In this document: positions 49,876 through 60,282 of the stretch, piece after piece
Layout of the letters: each line of letters opens with the position of its first letter
Position numbering within the stretch: the first letter of the stretch is position 1
Source of the DNA: Tritrichomonas musculus
Lineage: Eukaryota; Parabasalia; Tritrichomonadida; Tritrichomonadidae
Direction of reading: 5' to 3'
NCBI GenBank assembly: GCA_039105265.1
Contig: JAPFFF010000012.1
Span: forward strand, 2,418,001 to 2,482,000
DNA: 64,000 nucleotides
Position numbers and translations under genes: made by a program
The notes under the pieces: model-generated
What the model saw: the letters and a program-made list of their open reading frames with translations, nothing else
Database searches by the model: none
Told to the model about the DNA's origin: nothing

Positions 49876-52800
49876 TTAACTTCTTGTTACCAAATAAGTT
49901 GTCTCTCCTTTTTCATTCACGTAAGGATTAAAAACATACTTTTCATCTCTCACAATTTCATAATAATTTTTTTTAATATGAACTGTCATTGCCTTTCCAC
50001 CTGATTCCATTGCGTTAGCCTCGTTTACAATTTCTCCCCAAATGTCGAACATTGGCATTCTCATTCCAATCACGCCAGCGCTAATTGGTCCGCCAAAAGA
50101 AGCTCCAACTCTAACCTGTAATTGAGTGCCTAATTGGCTGTTTACAATTCCAATAGCATCGATCAAATCCAAGCAAAAAGAGAGCATTTGATGAGCTGCA
50201 GAAATTTCATTAGGAGTCAAATGAGCTGTTGAATGATGAATATTGTCATTAATATCATCATTTTCGTTTTCGTTTTCAAATTCATCATTGTTGTTATAAT
50301 CACTATTATTGTTGCTGTTATTGTTACTATTAGTGTTACTATTAGTGTTACTATTAGTGTTACTATTAGTGTTGCTATTAGTATTACTATTATAAGTGAT
50401 TTTACTTTCATCAATATCATCTGTGAAAATTGAATCATTTTCATTTTCCGTTTCACCTTCAAAATTACTTGCAGTGCTGAAAGGATTGTCGCTGCAAATA
50501 GAAGAAAATTGATCCTTTTGTTCTTCTGAGAATTCATGATGATGATGATTATCATTTTCATCTTTGTTGAAGAAGAGAGAAGGCCTGATTGTTGGCTTAG
50601 AATGAGATCTTTGATGTGGATTAACATGCAAATTTATCAATTGAGGAAGTTTTGTCACTTTATTAGGAATGAATGGAATTTTATTTTTATTATAATTAAG
50701 ACTATTTATCTTTTCTTGCTTTTCATTAGAGCTGTTGTTGTTGCTATTATTTTCATCGCCGGAAAAGTTATCAATAATAACATCATTATTACTGTTTTCA
50801 TTCAAACTTGCACTTAAATTGGCGGAATATTCGGTTTCATTGTCATTTTCAAGCAGAATTTCAGTGTTGCTGTTACTTTGATTTATATTTGAAAACAAAG
50901 AATTTCTTTTCTTACTTTTCTTGGAACTTTTCTTCTTCTTTTTAATAAAACGAGTTATGTTTATATTGGTTTTCAAACTGGCATTGCTATTATTCGCATT
51001 TATCGTGTTATAGCTATATGTATGAGTGCTTCCACTAACATTTATCATTCGACTATTTTGGCTCAGAATATTTTGATTCATATTAATACGATTTGATGAA
51101 AAAATGCCAGCTGCACTCATGTAGCAGTCTCCAATGCATTTTATTTTGGTTACTTGGTCATATTTAGCGCACATTTGATCAAAGATTTTGAACATTTGAT
51201 TCAATGTAGTAACTACAACTTCTGGAGTTTGAGAACCACACCAAGGTGTGAATGAAACAATGTCACAGAAACTAATTGCTACATTTGGAACAGCAATTGC
51301 AATTGGACTTTGCTCTAACATGAGTTGATTTGCTATTTCTTTAGGTAAGATTTGATTAATGATCTGATTTTGCTTCAAAACTTCTTCAGTAAGCATTTTT
51401 TGCTGTCTAATTTCCTCGCCGATATCTTTAAAAATAAGAGCAAAATGACGAAAATCATTCTTCTGGTTAAAATAATTAAAGCCATTAAAATCACCACTTC
51501 CGCCATCATCTATTGGCTGTATTGTTAAAGAATAAAAAGCTTTGTGCTGGGATTTTTGAGTCCATAACTTTTTGTATAAAACAGAGCAACTTTCATCAAA
51601 CAAATAATCTTCAACAATATCGCAGAAAGGCAAGTTTCCATTATTATTATTATTACCATTATCATTGGATTTATTGCTTTTAATTGTGTTATTATCTTTA
51701 TTTTTTATATTTTCAATATCATTATTATTATCATCTGTTAGATCAATCATATCTTCTGAAAACGAATAAAGATCAATCGCCATGACTTCAAATAGCTTGT
51801 AAATTCCTTTTTGGAATTTGCTTTCATCGCCCGGAATTTGGATTAGTTGACTTGCTGAAGTGTTGTAGTAATCAACATGCATGAGACGGTCAATAACAAT
51901 GACTGGATGTGGAAATGTCTTCAAAACTTGCTCATAATAAGAAGGATCAAAATAGTATTGATGACTTTTATGGTCAAGCTTATGATGGCCAAGAATTTTG
52001 AAGGTATCTTTGGAAAGGGCGTTTTCTGGTAGCCTTCCTAAAATATTAATTATACTGATGAATGGCAAATCAGCTTTTTTTATGTTTAATAAAATAACAA
52101 TCAATAAAAGAAAAGCTAAGAAAATGTAAAAAAGAAGTAAAAATAGCATTGTATTTCCAGTTAAAACAACTGTGCTGCTTATCTTCTCTTTTGAATAGTT
52201 AAAAACATCTAAAAATACGTTATCAACATCGCCAAAAAAACGAAAAATCAAACGTCTTGCTACATCTTCACGGTATAACGCGTTATTCACATAAAATTGA
52301 GACATTCCAAGCCATTCAAACAAAGATGAGTAATAAGTATTTTTTGTTTTATTGCTGGTGACCATCATGATGTCAACTAGCGAGCAAAAAGTACAGTAAA
52401 ATGGAAATTCACTTTCTAAAAACCAATTCAAGCCTTGATAATAAAAATTAATTTGTCCAATTTCATTGATAATGAGTTCTATCTCATTGTTATCCAACTT
52501 TTCAGTATAATATTGAAGCTTAATTATATTAATGATTAACGACGTGAAATTATGATATGCTATTGTTAGTTTTTCATAGGTATCAATAATATCTTTGGTT
52601 TGCCGTTCATAACAATCAGACATCAAAACAAAAAGGCCGATTGCAACTAGCATAAGGAAATAAATAAGAAAAGTTGGTAATAAAAAATGAATATTATACT
52701 TATATGGATGAATAGCTGGCTTTTGTTGGCTATGGAGTTGTATATGACCAATAAATTGAGAATATCGTTGACAAATGTTGTGCATTTTTGTAACTGCTGG

Positions 52801-55800
52801 CTTTGATGTTTCTCTAAGTGAGAAATAAAACATATCAAATTTGGAAATAGCTGTTTTTAAAATAAAAGATAAGAATACATAAGAACCAATAAGAAAGAAT
52901 ATTTGTGGAATTAAGAAATAATTTGTGATACGACCATTAATCTGATCAATTGGGAAAATAGATTCTCTAGATTTACGAATTAATTTCAATCTGTCGTAAA
53001 GTTTTGTATTGATAAATGATGAATTGTCCCAAACATTTTCAAGAATTTTCATCCCATAAGTAATGTCAGGGTCATGTTTAAAGTAAAGATTATCTTCAGT
53101 TAAAAAATCTTCGGCAACGAATGTAGTAAACATAATCATTTCATAAATTGTTTTGTTGTTAAACAAACTACTTCGGCATTGAAAAAGTTTATTTAGCTCA
53201 TCAAAAACTTGTGCATCAAGATTCAATGCAAAACCTTTCGAAAAACGAAGTAAATCGTATTGCAAAGAAGAAATTATCTGTAATTTGTTCAGCATATATT
53301 CATCCATTGTTCCTATAAGAGGATGGAAAATTTCATCTTCATTTGAATAAATATAACTTTCATTAAAGTCACCATCCCAGAAATTCGTCGAATTTTTGAA
53401 GAAGAGTGCAGGATATAAACAATTATTCATTAAATCAATTCGCCATAAGTAAGAGTATCCTTCAATAATGTGATTACTTCGTGAGAAATATTTGTTATCA
53501 CTAATAATAACCAAAGCCATTGTAACAATGGGGATTAAAACTGAAATTAGAAGAATTAATTTTAAAAATGCATTTTTAAATGCAAATTTATATGGTCCTT
53601 TGACATTTTTAAAATGTAGTCGGTTTGAGGATTGAAAAGATTCAAAAAAATCCGGTAAAACCCGAGTTTTTGATTTATCATGATTCTGATTATGTGATTC
53701 TCGTTTTGTTTGATTATTGCAAATAAAACATTCAGGATTATTAATCATTAATGATGCATGAGAAGGGAAGAATGAAATATCGTTAACAGAATAATTTGGC
53801 TTGTAATTCAACCAAAACATTAATTCTTTCTTTTCGGGCGCGTTTGGGAAGAATGTATCAAAAAGTTTAACATAAAATAATGAATCAGGTGAGCATGGAT
53901 ATTTTTGAACGAATGAAAAGAGTTTAATAATCATTTTATCATATCTGTGTTGAAAGACTAATATCGCCTTTGGAATGCTTGTTGTAAGTTCGTATAAAAT
54001 CAAATTATAAACAGATCTAATAGAATCAATTAATTTCAAAAAACTTGAATCCATTGAATGAATTGATGTTTCCATAATATTTAATGAGTCAATTGAAATA
54101 GGTTCTAAATTTCGAGTGATTGATTGATACATCTTTGATTGAATCGGATTAAATAAGCTATGGGGTGAAAGTTGATCCATGATTTCTTCAATTGAAACGC
54201 GTGATTTGGTATTAAAAACGAAACGATGTCTGGCAAGAAAGAAGAATATATTTGTATCATTTGGGAACTTTTCAAGAATACGATCAATATGATTCAATTG
54301 TATTACATCTTCATTTCCATACATAAAACCAACACATAAATCTTTAAAAACTGTCGAAGCAAGTCTAACAGATTTCAAAGATTTATAGTTTTCGATATTT
54401 ACATTAATGTCTTCAAAATCACTAAGATCAATATCAGAAGTAGTATTTTTGTTACTACTTTCTTCATACTCATTGTCTATATTAACATATCTATTGAGAT
54501 TGTGCTGATTATTAGATGCTATTAAATGTTCTTTCGGATCATCAGAATGCTTATCAAAATAAAATGGATTTTTTGAAGCATCTTTAAAAATTGATGATAA
54601 TGTCCTTGGTTCATTAGATTTAGATTTGTGGATATCGCTTTCATCATCCGAAGAAGATAGTGAATCATCTGATGGAAAACGTCGAAATTTGAATAAATAA
54701 GAAGAATTGACTTTTTCAAGAGGTTTGGATTCTAATTTATTCGGATTAAGATTTTGATTATGATTCGGTCTTTTCGGAGTAGATGGCTCTTGCTTTTTTG
54801 GATTTATTTCATTTGGTGGTAAATAAGGATAATAAGGGCTGTTTAGCCTTTTTAAAGAAATATTGATGCTCAATCTGTTTATTCGAGAGGTTATATAAAA
54901 TCCAACAATTATTGAAATATTTGAAATCCACAAAATAATTTTTGGATGATAGATTTCATTTTTTGAGAAACAAATGTCAAATAGGATTGCTAGTGATGTA
55001 ATTATATTTGAAAAAAGAGCTGTTAAAATTTTTATATGTTGCGAATTTTTTATCCAATTAATTTGAAAAGATTCTAATATAAATATAATCAATGAAAGAG
55101 CAAAAGAAACGGCTGGAATTAATATTAATAAATTGTTTGAAGTATCTTTTGGTAAGATATGGCAAATAAAAACGTTAATTCCCATCAAAGAATATATTCT
55201 TATTAATGGCCAAGGATCCCATACCTTAAACAAAATATTTTGAAAAGAAACATCGTAATGTTTAAACAAAAGAGTGTCGAAAAGAAAAATGATAACAATG
55301 ATTAAAAATACTATTACGAAAAGAGAGGTGATTTGGCCTTTCATTGTATTTAAAATTGCATTTGAATGGAAAAAAACGTCACTTAAATATTCTCCACAAA
55401 AACAAAATGAAATTGGTAAAAAAATTGTTGACATGATTATTTTATAATATCGTGCAACATAGCATAGTCCGAGATTTATACGTCTGTACTTTTTATAATA
55501 AAAATTAGAAGCAAAATATAATAATATCATTAATAAAAATAAAAATACCAAAGATATAAAAACGATCTTAAATATTGGAGTGTGTTTTGGTGGTGATAAA
55601 ACAAGAAAAATATAACCAAAAAATCTAATTGCTTTATATGTTGATTTGCTTTGGCCCCAATACTGCGAAAAATTAGGTAGAATCCTAATCATCATTGTCT
55701 GAACAAAAAGAGATCCAAAAACAAAATTGCTGAAAAAATTTTTAATCGGCGCTCTTCGAATTAAATAATCTTCGTGAAAAATTGTTGAATATTTTCCTTT

Positions 55801-55896
55801 TGTTTGCTTAAGAGTATCATCTATAGCTGAATGATGTTCTGTAATACTATTATCTAGAATTTGTGTTTTGAAAATAGAAAGAGAATCTCCAATCAT
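49876..55896 (-). CDS. multi-pass adenylate cyclase with PAS-like region
   Basis: 2006 residues. About eight membrane spans occur in the first 340 residues. A helical, TPR-like cytosolic stretch follows (about 500-700), then spans near 775, 1045, 1115 and 1250, a PAS-like region (about 1310-1420, HPVIVIDRLMHVDYYNTSAS) and a class III cyclase domain (about 1530-2000). Metal-binding Asps are in FCDIVSF and CIGDCYM. Specificity positions are Lys (KIKCIGD) and Asp (MFDIWGE), which predict ATP rather than GTP. The usual transition-state Arg of the VNxASRM motif is Ala here (VNEANAM), although the Asn and the later Lys (NEKGETTY) remain. The domain is interrupted at about 1600-1892 by an Asn/Ser-rich insert. 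It should make cAMP at a membrane, probably as a dimer. Confidence 0.85.
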   Translation of the reverse strand: MIGDSLSIFKTQILDNSITEHHSAIDDTLKQTKGKYSTIFHEDYLIRRAPIKNFFSNFVFGSLFVQTMMIRILPNFSQYWGQSKSTYKAIRFFGYIFLVLSPPKHTPIFKIVFISLVFLFLLMILLYFASNFYYKKYRRINLGLCYVARYYKIIMSTIFLPISFCFCGEYLSDVFFHSNAILNTMKGQITSLFVIVFLIIVIIFLFDTLLFKHYDVSFQNILFKVWDPWPLIRIYSLMGINVFICHILPKDTSNNLLILIPAVSFALSLIIFILESFQINWIKNSQHIKILTALFSNIITSLAILFDICFSKNEIYHPKIILWISNISIIVGFYITSRINRLSINISLKRLNSPYYPYLPPNEINPKKQEPSTPKRPNHNQNLNPNKLESKPLEKVNSSYLFKFRRFPSDDSLSSSDDESDIHKSKSNEPRTLSSIFKDASKNPFYFDKHSDDPKEHLIASNNQHNLNRYVNIDNEYEESSNKNTTSDIDLSDFEDINVNIENYKSLKSVRLASTVFKDLCVGFMYGNEDVIQLNHIDRILEKFPNDTNIFFFLARHRFVFNTKSRVSIEEIMDQLSPHSLFNPIQSKMYQSITRNLEPISIDSLNIMETSIHSMDSSFLKLIDSIRSVYNLILYELTTSIPKAILVFQHRYDKMIIKLFSFVQKYPCSPDSLFYVKLFDTFFPNAPEKKELMFWLNYKPNYSVNDISFFPSHASLMINNPECFICNNQTKRESHNQNHDKSKTRVLPDFFESFQSSNRLHFKNVKGPYKFAFKNAFLKLILLISVLIPIVTMALVIISDNKYFSRSNHIIEGYSYLWRIDLMNNCLYPALFFKNSTNFWDGDFNESYIYSNEDEIFHPLIGTMDEYMLNKLQIISSLQYDLLRFSKGFALNLDAQVFDELNKLFQCRSSLFNNKTIYEMIMFTTFVAEDFLTEDNLYFKHDPDITYGMKILENVWDNSSFINTKLYDRLKLIRKSRESIFPIDQINGRITNYFLIPQIFFLIGSYVFLSFILKTAISKFDMFYFSLRETSKPAVTKMHNICQRYSQFIGHIQLHSQQKPAIHPYKYNIHFLLPTFLIYFLMLVAIGLFVLMSDCYERQTKDIIDTYEKLTIAYHNFTSLIINIIKLQYYTEKLDNNEIELIINEIGQINFYYQGLNWFLESEFPFYCTFCSLVDIMMVTSNKTKNTYYSSLFEWLGMSQFYVNNALYREDVARRLIFRFFGDVDNVFLDVFNYSKEKISSTVVLTGNTMLFLLLFYIFLAFLLLIVILLNIKKADLPFISIINILGRLPENALSKDTFKILGHHKLDHKSHQYYFDPSYYEQVLKTFPHPVIVIDRLMHVDYYNTSASQLIQIPGDESKFQKGIYKLFEVMAIDLYSFSEDMIDLTDDNNNDIENIKNKDNNTIKSNKSNDNGNNNNNGNLPFCDIVEDYLFDESCSVLYKKLWTQKSQHKAFYSLTIQPIDDGGSGDFNGFNYFNQKNDFRHFALIFKDIGEEIRQQKMLTEEVLKQNQIINQILPKEIANQLMLEQSPIAIAVPNVAISFCDIVSFTPWCGSQTPEVVVTTLNQMFKIFDQMCAKYDQVTKIKCIGDCYMSAAGIFSSNRINMNQNILSQNSRMINVSGSTHTYSYNTINANNSNASLKTNINITRFIKKKKKSSKKSKKRNSLFSNINQSNSNTEILLENDNETEYSANLSASLNENSNNDVIIDNFSGDENNSNNNSSNEKQEKINSLNYNKNKIPFIPNKVTKLPQLINLHVNPHQRSHSKPTIRPSLFFNKDENDNHHHHEFSEEQKDQFSSICSDNPFSTASNFEGETENENDSIFTDDIDESKITYNSNTNSNTNSNTNSNTNSNTNSNNNSNNNSDYNNNDEFENENENDDINDNIHHSTAHLTPNEISAAHQMLSFCLDLIDAIGIVNSQLGTQLQVRVGASFGGPISAGVIGMRMPMFDIWGEIVNEANAMESGGKAMTVHIKKNYYEIVRDEKYVFNPYVNEKGETTYLVTRS

Positions 55897-56239
55897 ATTT
55901 AACGTTCAAAAACAATAATTCAAAAAGTTGTATTTATTTAAATTAAAGAAAAAAATGTTATAAAATTATATTAATGTTTACATGACTATTTGCTAAATAA
56001 ATAAAATATTTTAAATACATACATGTTATTAAGTTTTGAAAAAGGCATCGCAAGCCCATAGAAAAATAACATTGAAATATGAAATTTCAAATTTATATAA
56101 TAAATAAATAATAATAATAAAGCTTTCAAATAAAATGATTAGTGTATTGGAATCCAAAAGTTTTTATAAATTTGTTGGAGGAAAAAAAAAAAAAAGTTTA
56201 ATAAATTTGTTTTAAATAAGTCAAAAGAAAAAAGCTCAA
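55897..56239. other. spacer upstream of the cyclase gene
   Basis: 343 bp between the cyclase start and the stop of the Nap1-like gene, both on the minus strand. AT-rich, no gene. It should hold the cyclase promoter. Confidence 0.5.
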
Positions 56240-59200
56240 TTACTTCTTCTTGACAACAACGGTGCTTGATCTTTTTTGTTGTGAATGCTTCTTCTTTGGA
56301 GCTGATGATCCTCCTCCTTTATGGTGGTGGCGATGACGATCTTCAACAATTTCAATGCTAGCCATAAGATCAGCGTCATAGTTTGGAAAGACTTCATGAA
56401 GCCATCCAAATTGAATTATTTCAATGCTTCTTGGGAATGCAATAGCAAGCTGTGCCATTGCCTTAGCATAGTTCTTTCCGTTGTCAACTTTTTTCTGGTT
56501 AACAATTGTTCCAAATATTGAATAGAAAACTTTGAAGCCATGCTCAAGAGCTAAATCATCGACTGTGACAAATAATGAGTTCTTGACTTGAATGAAAGCC
56601 TTTAAAGCAATTGGGAATAAGTGGAGATTCCTTGAAATAGCTTCATAGTCAGCATAGTACTTAGAATCATTCCAGATGTTGTTATTTAAAAGAAGACCAA
56701 TAAAGAACATGAATTGAGAAAAGTCTGATTGCTTGTCTATCTTAGCTTTTTCAACATTTTGTTGAATGAAGTACATAGAATCTTTAAGAGAACAAGCTTC
56801 ACAGATTAAATGTTCTTTTCCTGTGAGCGTAACTGTAATACGATCAATAGCAGCATCAATGATTTGTTGAATACCTGGAACTGAATTACTCATTCCTGTT
56901 TTCATTTCAATAAGAACAATTTCTCTTAATGTCATTGCACAGCCAAGACGAATCATTTCAGTACAACAGAAATTGAAAGTAGGGCTTCCCAAAGAATCTT
57001 GTGGAAGAGATCCTTTGTTTCTTAGAGTGCTATACCATTCTGGCATATATTGAATGCACTCAATATACTTTTTAAAAATATTAACAATGCATTCAGCTGC
57101 AGCTAGAGTTACAATACGATCAAAAGCAAAGCCGCTATTTGCACCAAGGTTCGTAATCATATATTTAATTGCTTTTTGCGAAAAGAAATCAGAAGAAATG
57201 ACTTTTGGTGTTGCATCCAATTGTGCTTGAACTTGTTGTTGATGTTGAATTTCAGCTTCATCAACATCAGGATCCTTTTCCTTGTCTTTATCTTTATCTT
57301 TGTTTTTGGAACTAGATTGTGAATCAAATGACATTATATCTGACTTGTCAGAAATATCGAAGAAACCACGAAGAGGAGCCAGATAAATGGATTGTTTGAA
57401 AGATTGTTTAATGAACTTGAATATTTGATATTGAAGAGATTCAACAAGTGATGGACTCTTAGGAATGAGGCCATCATATGGCGTTACTCCTGTCATTAAG
57501 TTGACATGTTGAATGTAGTTGTCACTACTAGCTTGAGTGCCTTCGAAAAGACGAGCACGGAACATATTACGTGGAAATGGTTTACCCATTTGAGCAAATA
57601 TTTGCCAAAGGAATTGAAATGCGGTACTAAATCCGCGATCAAGGCTCATACCTTCAGGCATTTGGGTTGGGAATAAATAGCTAGATATATTTTGAGTAAG
57701 ACCATTTTCGAAATAAGCAGATGGCTTCTTAATTTCATCAAAAACTCTAATTTGTTGAGGAACTCTTGTGAAGAAGCCACGAAGCTCTTTTTGGAATTGA
57801 TTTTGCTCAGTAAATTGTTTAATGAGTTCTTCCTTGGGAACGTTTGAAGTAAACTTGAATTTATTGAGGTTAAAGTGATCTTTTGATTTATCAGCACCAT
57901 CTTTACATAGATCACGTGTTTGAAGCCCAAGTTGATGATAAATGGAGCTGTTATTACATTCTCTCATTAAGCTTTCCCTAATTCGTTTTAACAACGTCAT
58001 CTGAACAAGTTCAAAGTTATTCTTTTGATTATCTTTTTCTTTTGGATAAATGTAAATATTTTGATCTTGAGCAAAGTATGTGAAAACTTCAAGAAGAGTG
58101 ATACAACGTGATATAGGAACTGCTGGATTAACAATATGTTCAACGAAACGGCCAGAGTATGTCCAAAGACGTTGGATTGGGCAATATTTAAAGAAGCATC
58201 TTGTTGGATCTTCTGCAAATTCTGCATGAGTTAAAATTGTAGTTAAGTGTTCAAACAAAGGTTCTGCATAAGATACAATAGAGGTATTGTGAAGATGGTT
58301 ATAATAGTATAAGATACGGCCATAGGTAAGATTGTATCCTAAAAAGTGATAGCATGATCCTTTATCATAATCATCAATTGATAGAGTTTCAAGAGCACTA
58401 ACCAAAGGGTTCAAAAGTGAAGGAATAGGCGAGTCATTGTTTATTTGAGCAATTTGTGCTTTCAAAAATTCGACATCAATTGTCGATAAGTTGTAAATGA
58501 AAAATCGTTGAATGTCATCATGATTTTGACGAATAATTTTAACCATATCAAGTAATTCGGCAAGAAGATTAAGAGCGTCTACACAAACAGAATTCTTGTC
58601 AAATGTAAAGTATTGAGAGAATTCATAATATCCAAGTGCACAAAGCGAAATAATATTTGGGAAATACTGGCAAACAAGATTATTATTAAATTCGCACATA
58701 CTTTTGATTTCATTGAGAAGGATTGTAACGTTTTGAATCCTCTTTCGATGTGATGTTGCAAACTTCCTTGGAGCAGAGAGATCAATAACTTGTTGCACAT
58801 CATCGTTAATTGGTGATCGTCGAGAATATTTGAGGAAATCTCTAATTGGAACACGTGTTGTTACAGTAATAGGAACGACAGGAGATTCTGTAAGTAAGTT
58901 TTCAATAACCACGTTAAAGGAATCTGAATCTGAACCAATTTCTTGTGAAAATACTGTAACAAAGTATACCATTGTATCTTTCAATAGGGTAATGTTTCTT
59001 AATATGAAGAAATCATCATCTTCAAGTGTTGTTTCTGGTGTTTCAGGAGGCTTGCGGAAAATGGATAAATTGGCCCATTCAATAAGTGGGAAAGGTCCAA
59101 ACAATTGTGCGATATATGTTCCAATTGTTGCTGCTAGACGATTTAGTTTTTTGCCAACTGGTTGAATAAGATTGTAAACGTTTGCGAAAGGATCACTAAG

Positions 59201-59815
59201 AGATAATGTTATTAAATTGATCAATTTTCTAGAATCAGTTACATATTCTTTAAGTTCAGGAATATCATCGATATAATAAGGTACTATTAAAGAAATGATT
59301 TTGACAATTGAGAAACTCTTCATGAAGACGAAAACACGGCAAAAAGACGTAAAAATTTGGCAAAACTTAACTGTTAAAAGTTGATTCCATCTAATATCAA
59401 AATCAGCTGTTCGACTTGTATCAAGTAAACATTGCCTTGCTATTCTAATCCATTGCGATGCATAACGAAGAATCTTGTATGGTTCAATGCAATGTTCTAA
59501 AAGCGTGACTGGCCATGGTGTCTTACCTGGTTTTCTTGGTTCTTGCTTTGGATATTCACCTTCGCCACGAACATATTTCTCGTATGCTGTTAAAGAATCT
59601 AAGAGTGCTTTCTTTTTCTTCTTACTATTGTCTAAGGCTTGTGGAAGTGGTGTATTTGGGCCTAGTAAAACTCTTAAATTTTCGAGTTTTGAAAGAACAA
59701 CTTCACCATGTTGAGCAATAACTTCGATGTAATCATAAGGAACAGTTGGTCCTTCTTCTTGAGGGGGCTGAGCGTTATTTTGCGAAGTAGGTGCTTGTTC
59801 ACTTTCTTTAGACAT
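56240..59815 (-). CDS. Nap1/HEM family subunit of the SCAR/WAVE complex
   Basis: 1191 residues, close to the length of animal NCKAP1/HEM proteins (about 1120-1130) and all-helical throughout. Segments that fit the family include SLSDPFANVYNLIQPVGKKL, SICR-like motifs around IVKIISLIVPYYI, and a central region like the HEM core (IIRQNHDDIQRFFIYNLSTI). In animals and plants this subunit pairs with Sra1/CYFIP and holds the WAVE regulatory complex that links Rac to Arp2/3-driven actin assembly. A role in amoeboid adhesion or pseudopods is inferred for the present organism. A charged low-complexity insert (about 830-860) and a His/Gly/Lys-rich tail (HRHHHKGGG ... TVVVKKK) are lineage features. The start is the first ATG. 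TCAAAT lies about 20 nt upstream. Confidence 0.7.
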   Translation of the reverse strand: MSKESEQAPTSQNNAQPPQEEGPTVPYDYIEVIAQHGEVVLSKLENLRVLLGPNTPLPQALDNSKKKKKALLDSLTAYEKYVRGEGEYPKQEPRKPGKTPWPVTLLEHCIEPYKILRYASQWIRIARQCLLDTSRTADFDIRWNQLLTVKFCQIFTSFCRVFVFMKSFSIVKIISLIVPYYIDDIPELKEYVTDSRKLINLITLSLSDPFANVYNLIQPVGKKLNRLAATIGTYIAQLFGPFPLIEWANLSIFRKPPETPETTLEDDDFFILRNITLLKDTMVYFVTVFSQEIGSDSDSFNVVIENLLTESPVVPITVTTRVPIRDFLKYSRRSPINDDVQQVIDLSAPRKFATSHRKRIQNVTILLNEIKSMCEFNNNLVCQYFPNIISLCALGYYEFSQYFTFDKNSVCVDALNLLAELLDMVKIIRQNHDDIQRFFIYNLSTIDVEFLKAQIAQINNDSPIPSLLNPLVSALETLSIDDYDKGSCYHFLGYNLTYGRILYYYNHLHNTSIVSYAEPLFEHLTTILTHAEFAEDPTRCFFKYCPIQRLWTYSGRFVEHIVNPAVPISRCITLLEVFTYFAQDQNIYIYPKEKDNQKNNFELVQMTLLKRIRESLMRECNNSSIYHQLGLQTRDLCKDGADKSKDHFNLNKFKFTSNVPKEELIKQFTEQNQFQKELRGFFTRVPQQIRVFDEIKKPSAYFENGLTQNISSYLFPTQMPEGMSLDRGFSTAFQFLWQIFAQMGKPFPRNMFRARLFEGTQASSDNYIQHVNLMTGVTPYDGLIPKSPSLVESLQYQIFKFIKQSFKQSIYLAPLRGFFDISDKSDIMSFDSQSSSKNKDKDKDKEKDPDVDEAEIQHQQQVQAQLDATPKVISSDFFSQKAIKYMITNLGANSGFAFDRIVTLAAAECIVNIFKKYIECIQYMPEWYSTLRNKGSLPQDSLGSPTFNFCCTEMIRLGCAMTLREIVLIEMKTGMSNSVPGIQQIIDAAIDRITVTLTGKEHLICEACSLKDSMYFIQQNVEKAKIDKQSDFSQFMFFIGLLLNNNIWNDSKYYADYEAISRNLHLFPIALKAFIQVKNSLFVTVDDLALEHGFKVFYSIFGTIVNQKKVDNGKNYAKAMAQLAIAFPRSIEIIQFGWLHEVFPNYDADLMASIEIVEDRHRHHHKGGGSSAPKKKHSQQKRSSTVVVKKK

Positions 59816-60282
59816 TTTTAGTTACTTATTTGAAAAAGCTAATAAATAAAATTTTGAAAAAGTTTTTCTTTTTGTTTATTTATCGTTTGTTTTTGTAAAT
59901 ATGAAATAGAAGAAAAACTATATCTCCTATTTTAAAATATTTTTACTACAAATATTAGGGGGTTTTCGAAAAAAAAAGTTTTTTCGAAAAAAATACTATT
60001 TTTCAGAAAAAAGTTGATTTTTTGGAAACATTTTTGTGAATTTATTTGGCCAAACGATCAAAAATCATTCAAAACGTTTTCCGAAAAAACTACTTTTTTC
60101 GGAAAAACTTTATTTTTTAAGCAAAAAGTATTTTTTTCGAAAACCCCCTATTGTCTTTTAAAAAATTAACATGAGCTTTATATATCTCAGATTTAGATTT
60201 ATATTAAATGAAAAACAAAAAAAAAGTTTTTTGATTTCACCTTTGTTTTGAAACTTTCACCTTTATTTTAAAAAAATACAAT
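59816..60282. promoter_or_regulatory. divergent promoter region carrying a MITE
   Basis: 467 bp separate the divergent Nap1-like and ankyrin genes. TTTCAAATAAG lies about 20 nt before the Nap1-like ATG. TTTCACCTTTATTTT lies about 35-20 nt before the ankyrin ATG and is partly repeated (TTTCACCTTTGTTTT) 27 nt earlier. Both resemble the TCA-type initiator of trichomonads. The MITE at 59958-60148 occupies the middle. Confidence 0.35.
59958..60148. mobile_element. 191-bp TA-flanked MITE between divergent genes
   Basis: GGGGGTTTTCGAAAAAAA at the left is mirrored by TTTTTTCGAAAACCCCC at the right, with TA on both sides (59956-59957 and 60149-60150). The interior is full of (A)nCGAAAA-type words and holds a second palindrome, GTTTTCCGAAAAAACTAC / CTTTTTTCGGAAAAAC (about 60078-60110). 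No coding capacity. Confidence 0.8.

Noticed and set aside
50233-50433. Val/Ile/Thr repeat frame on the plus strand
   Set aside because: It is the antisense of the Asn/Ser/Thr repeats in the cyclase insert.
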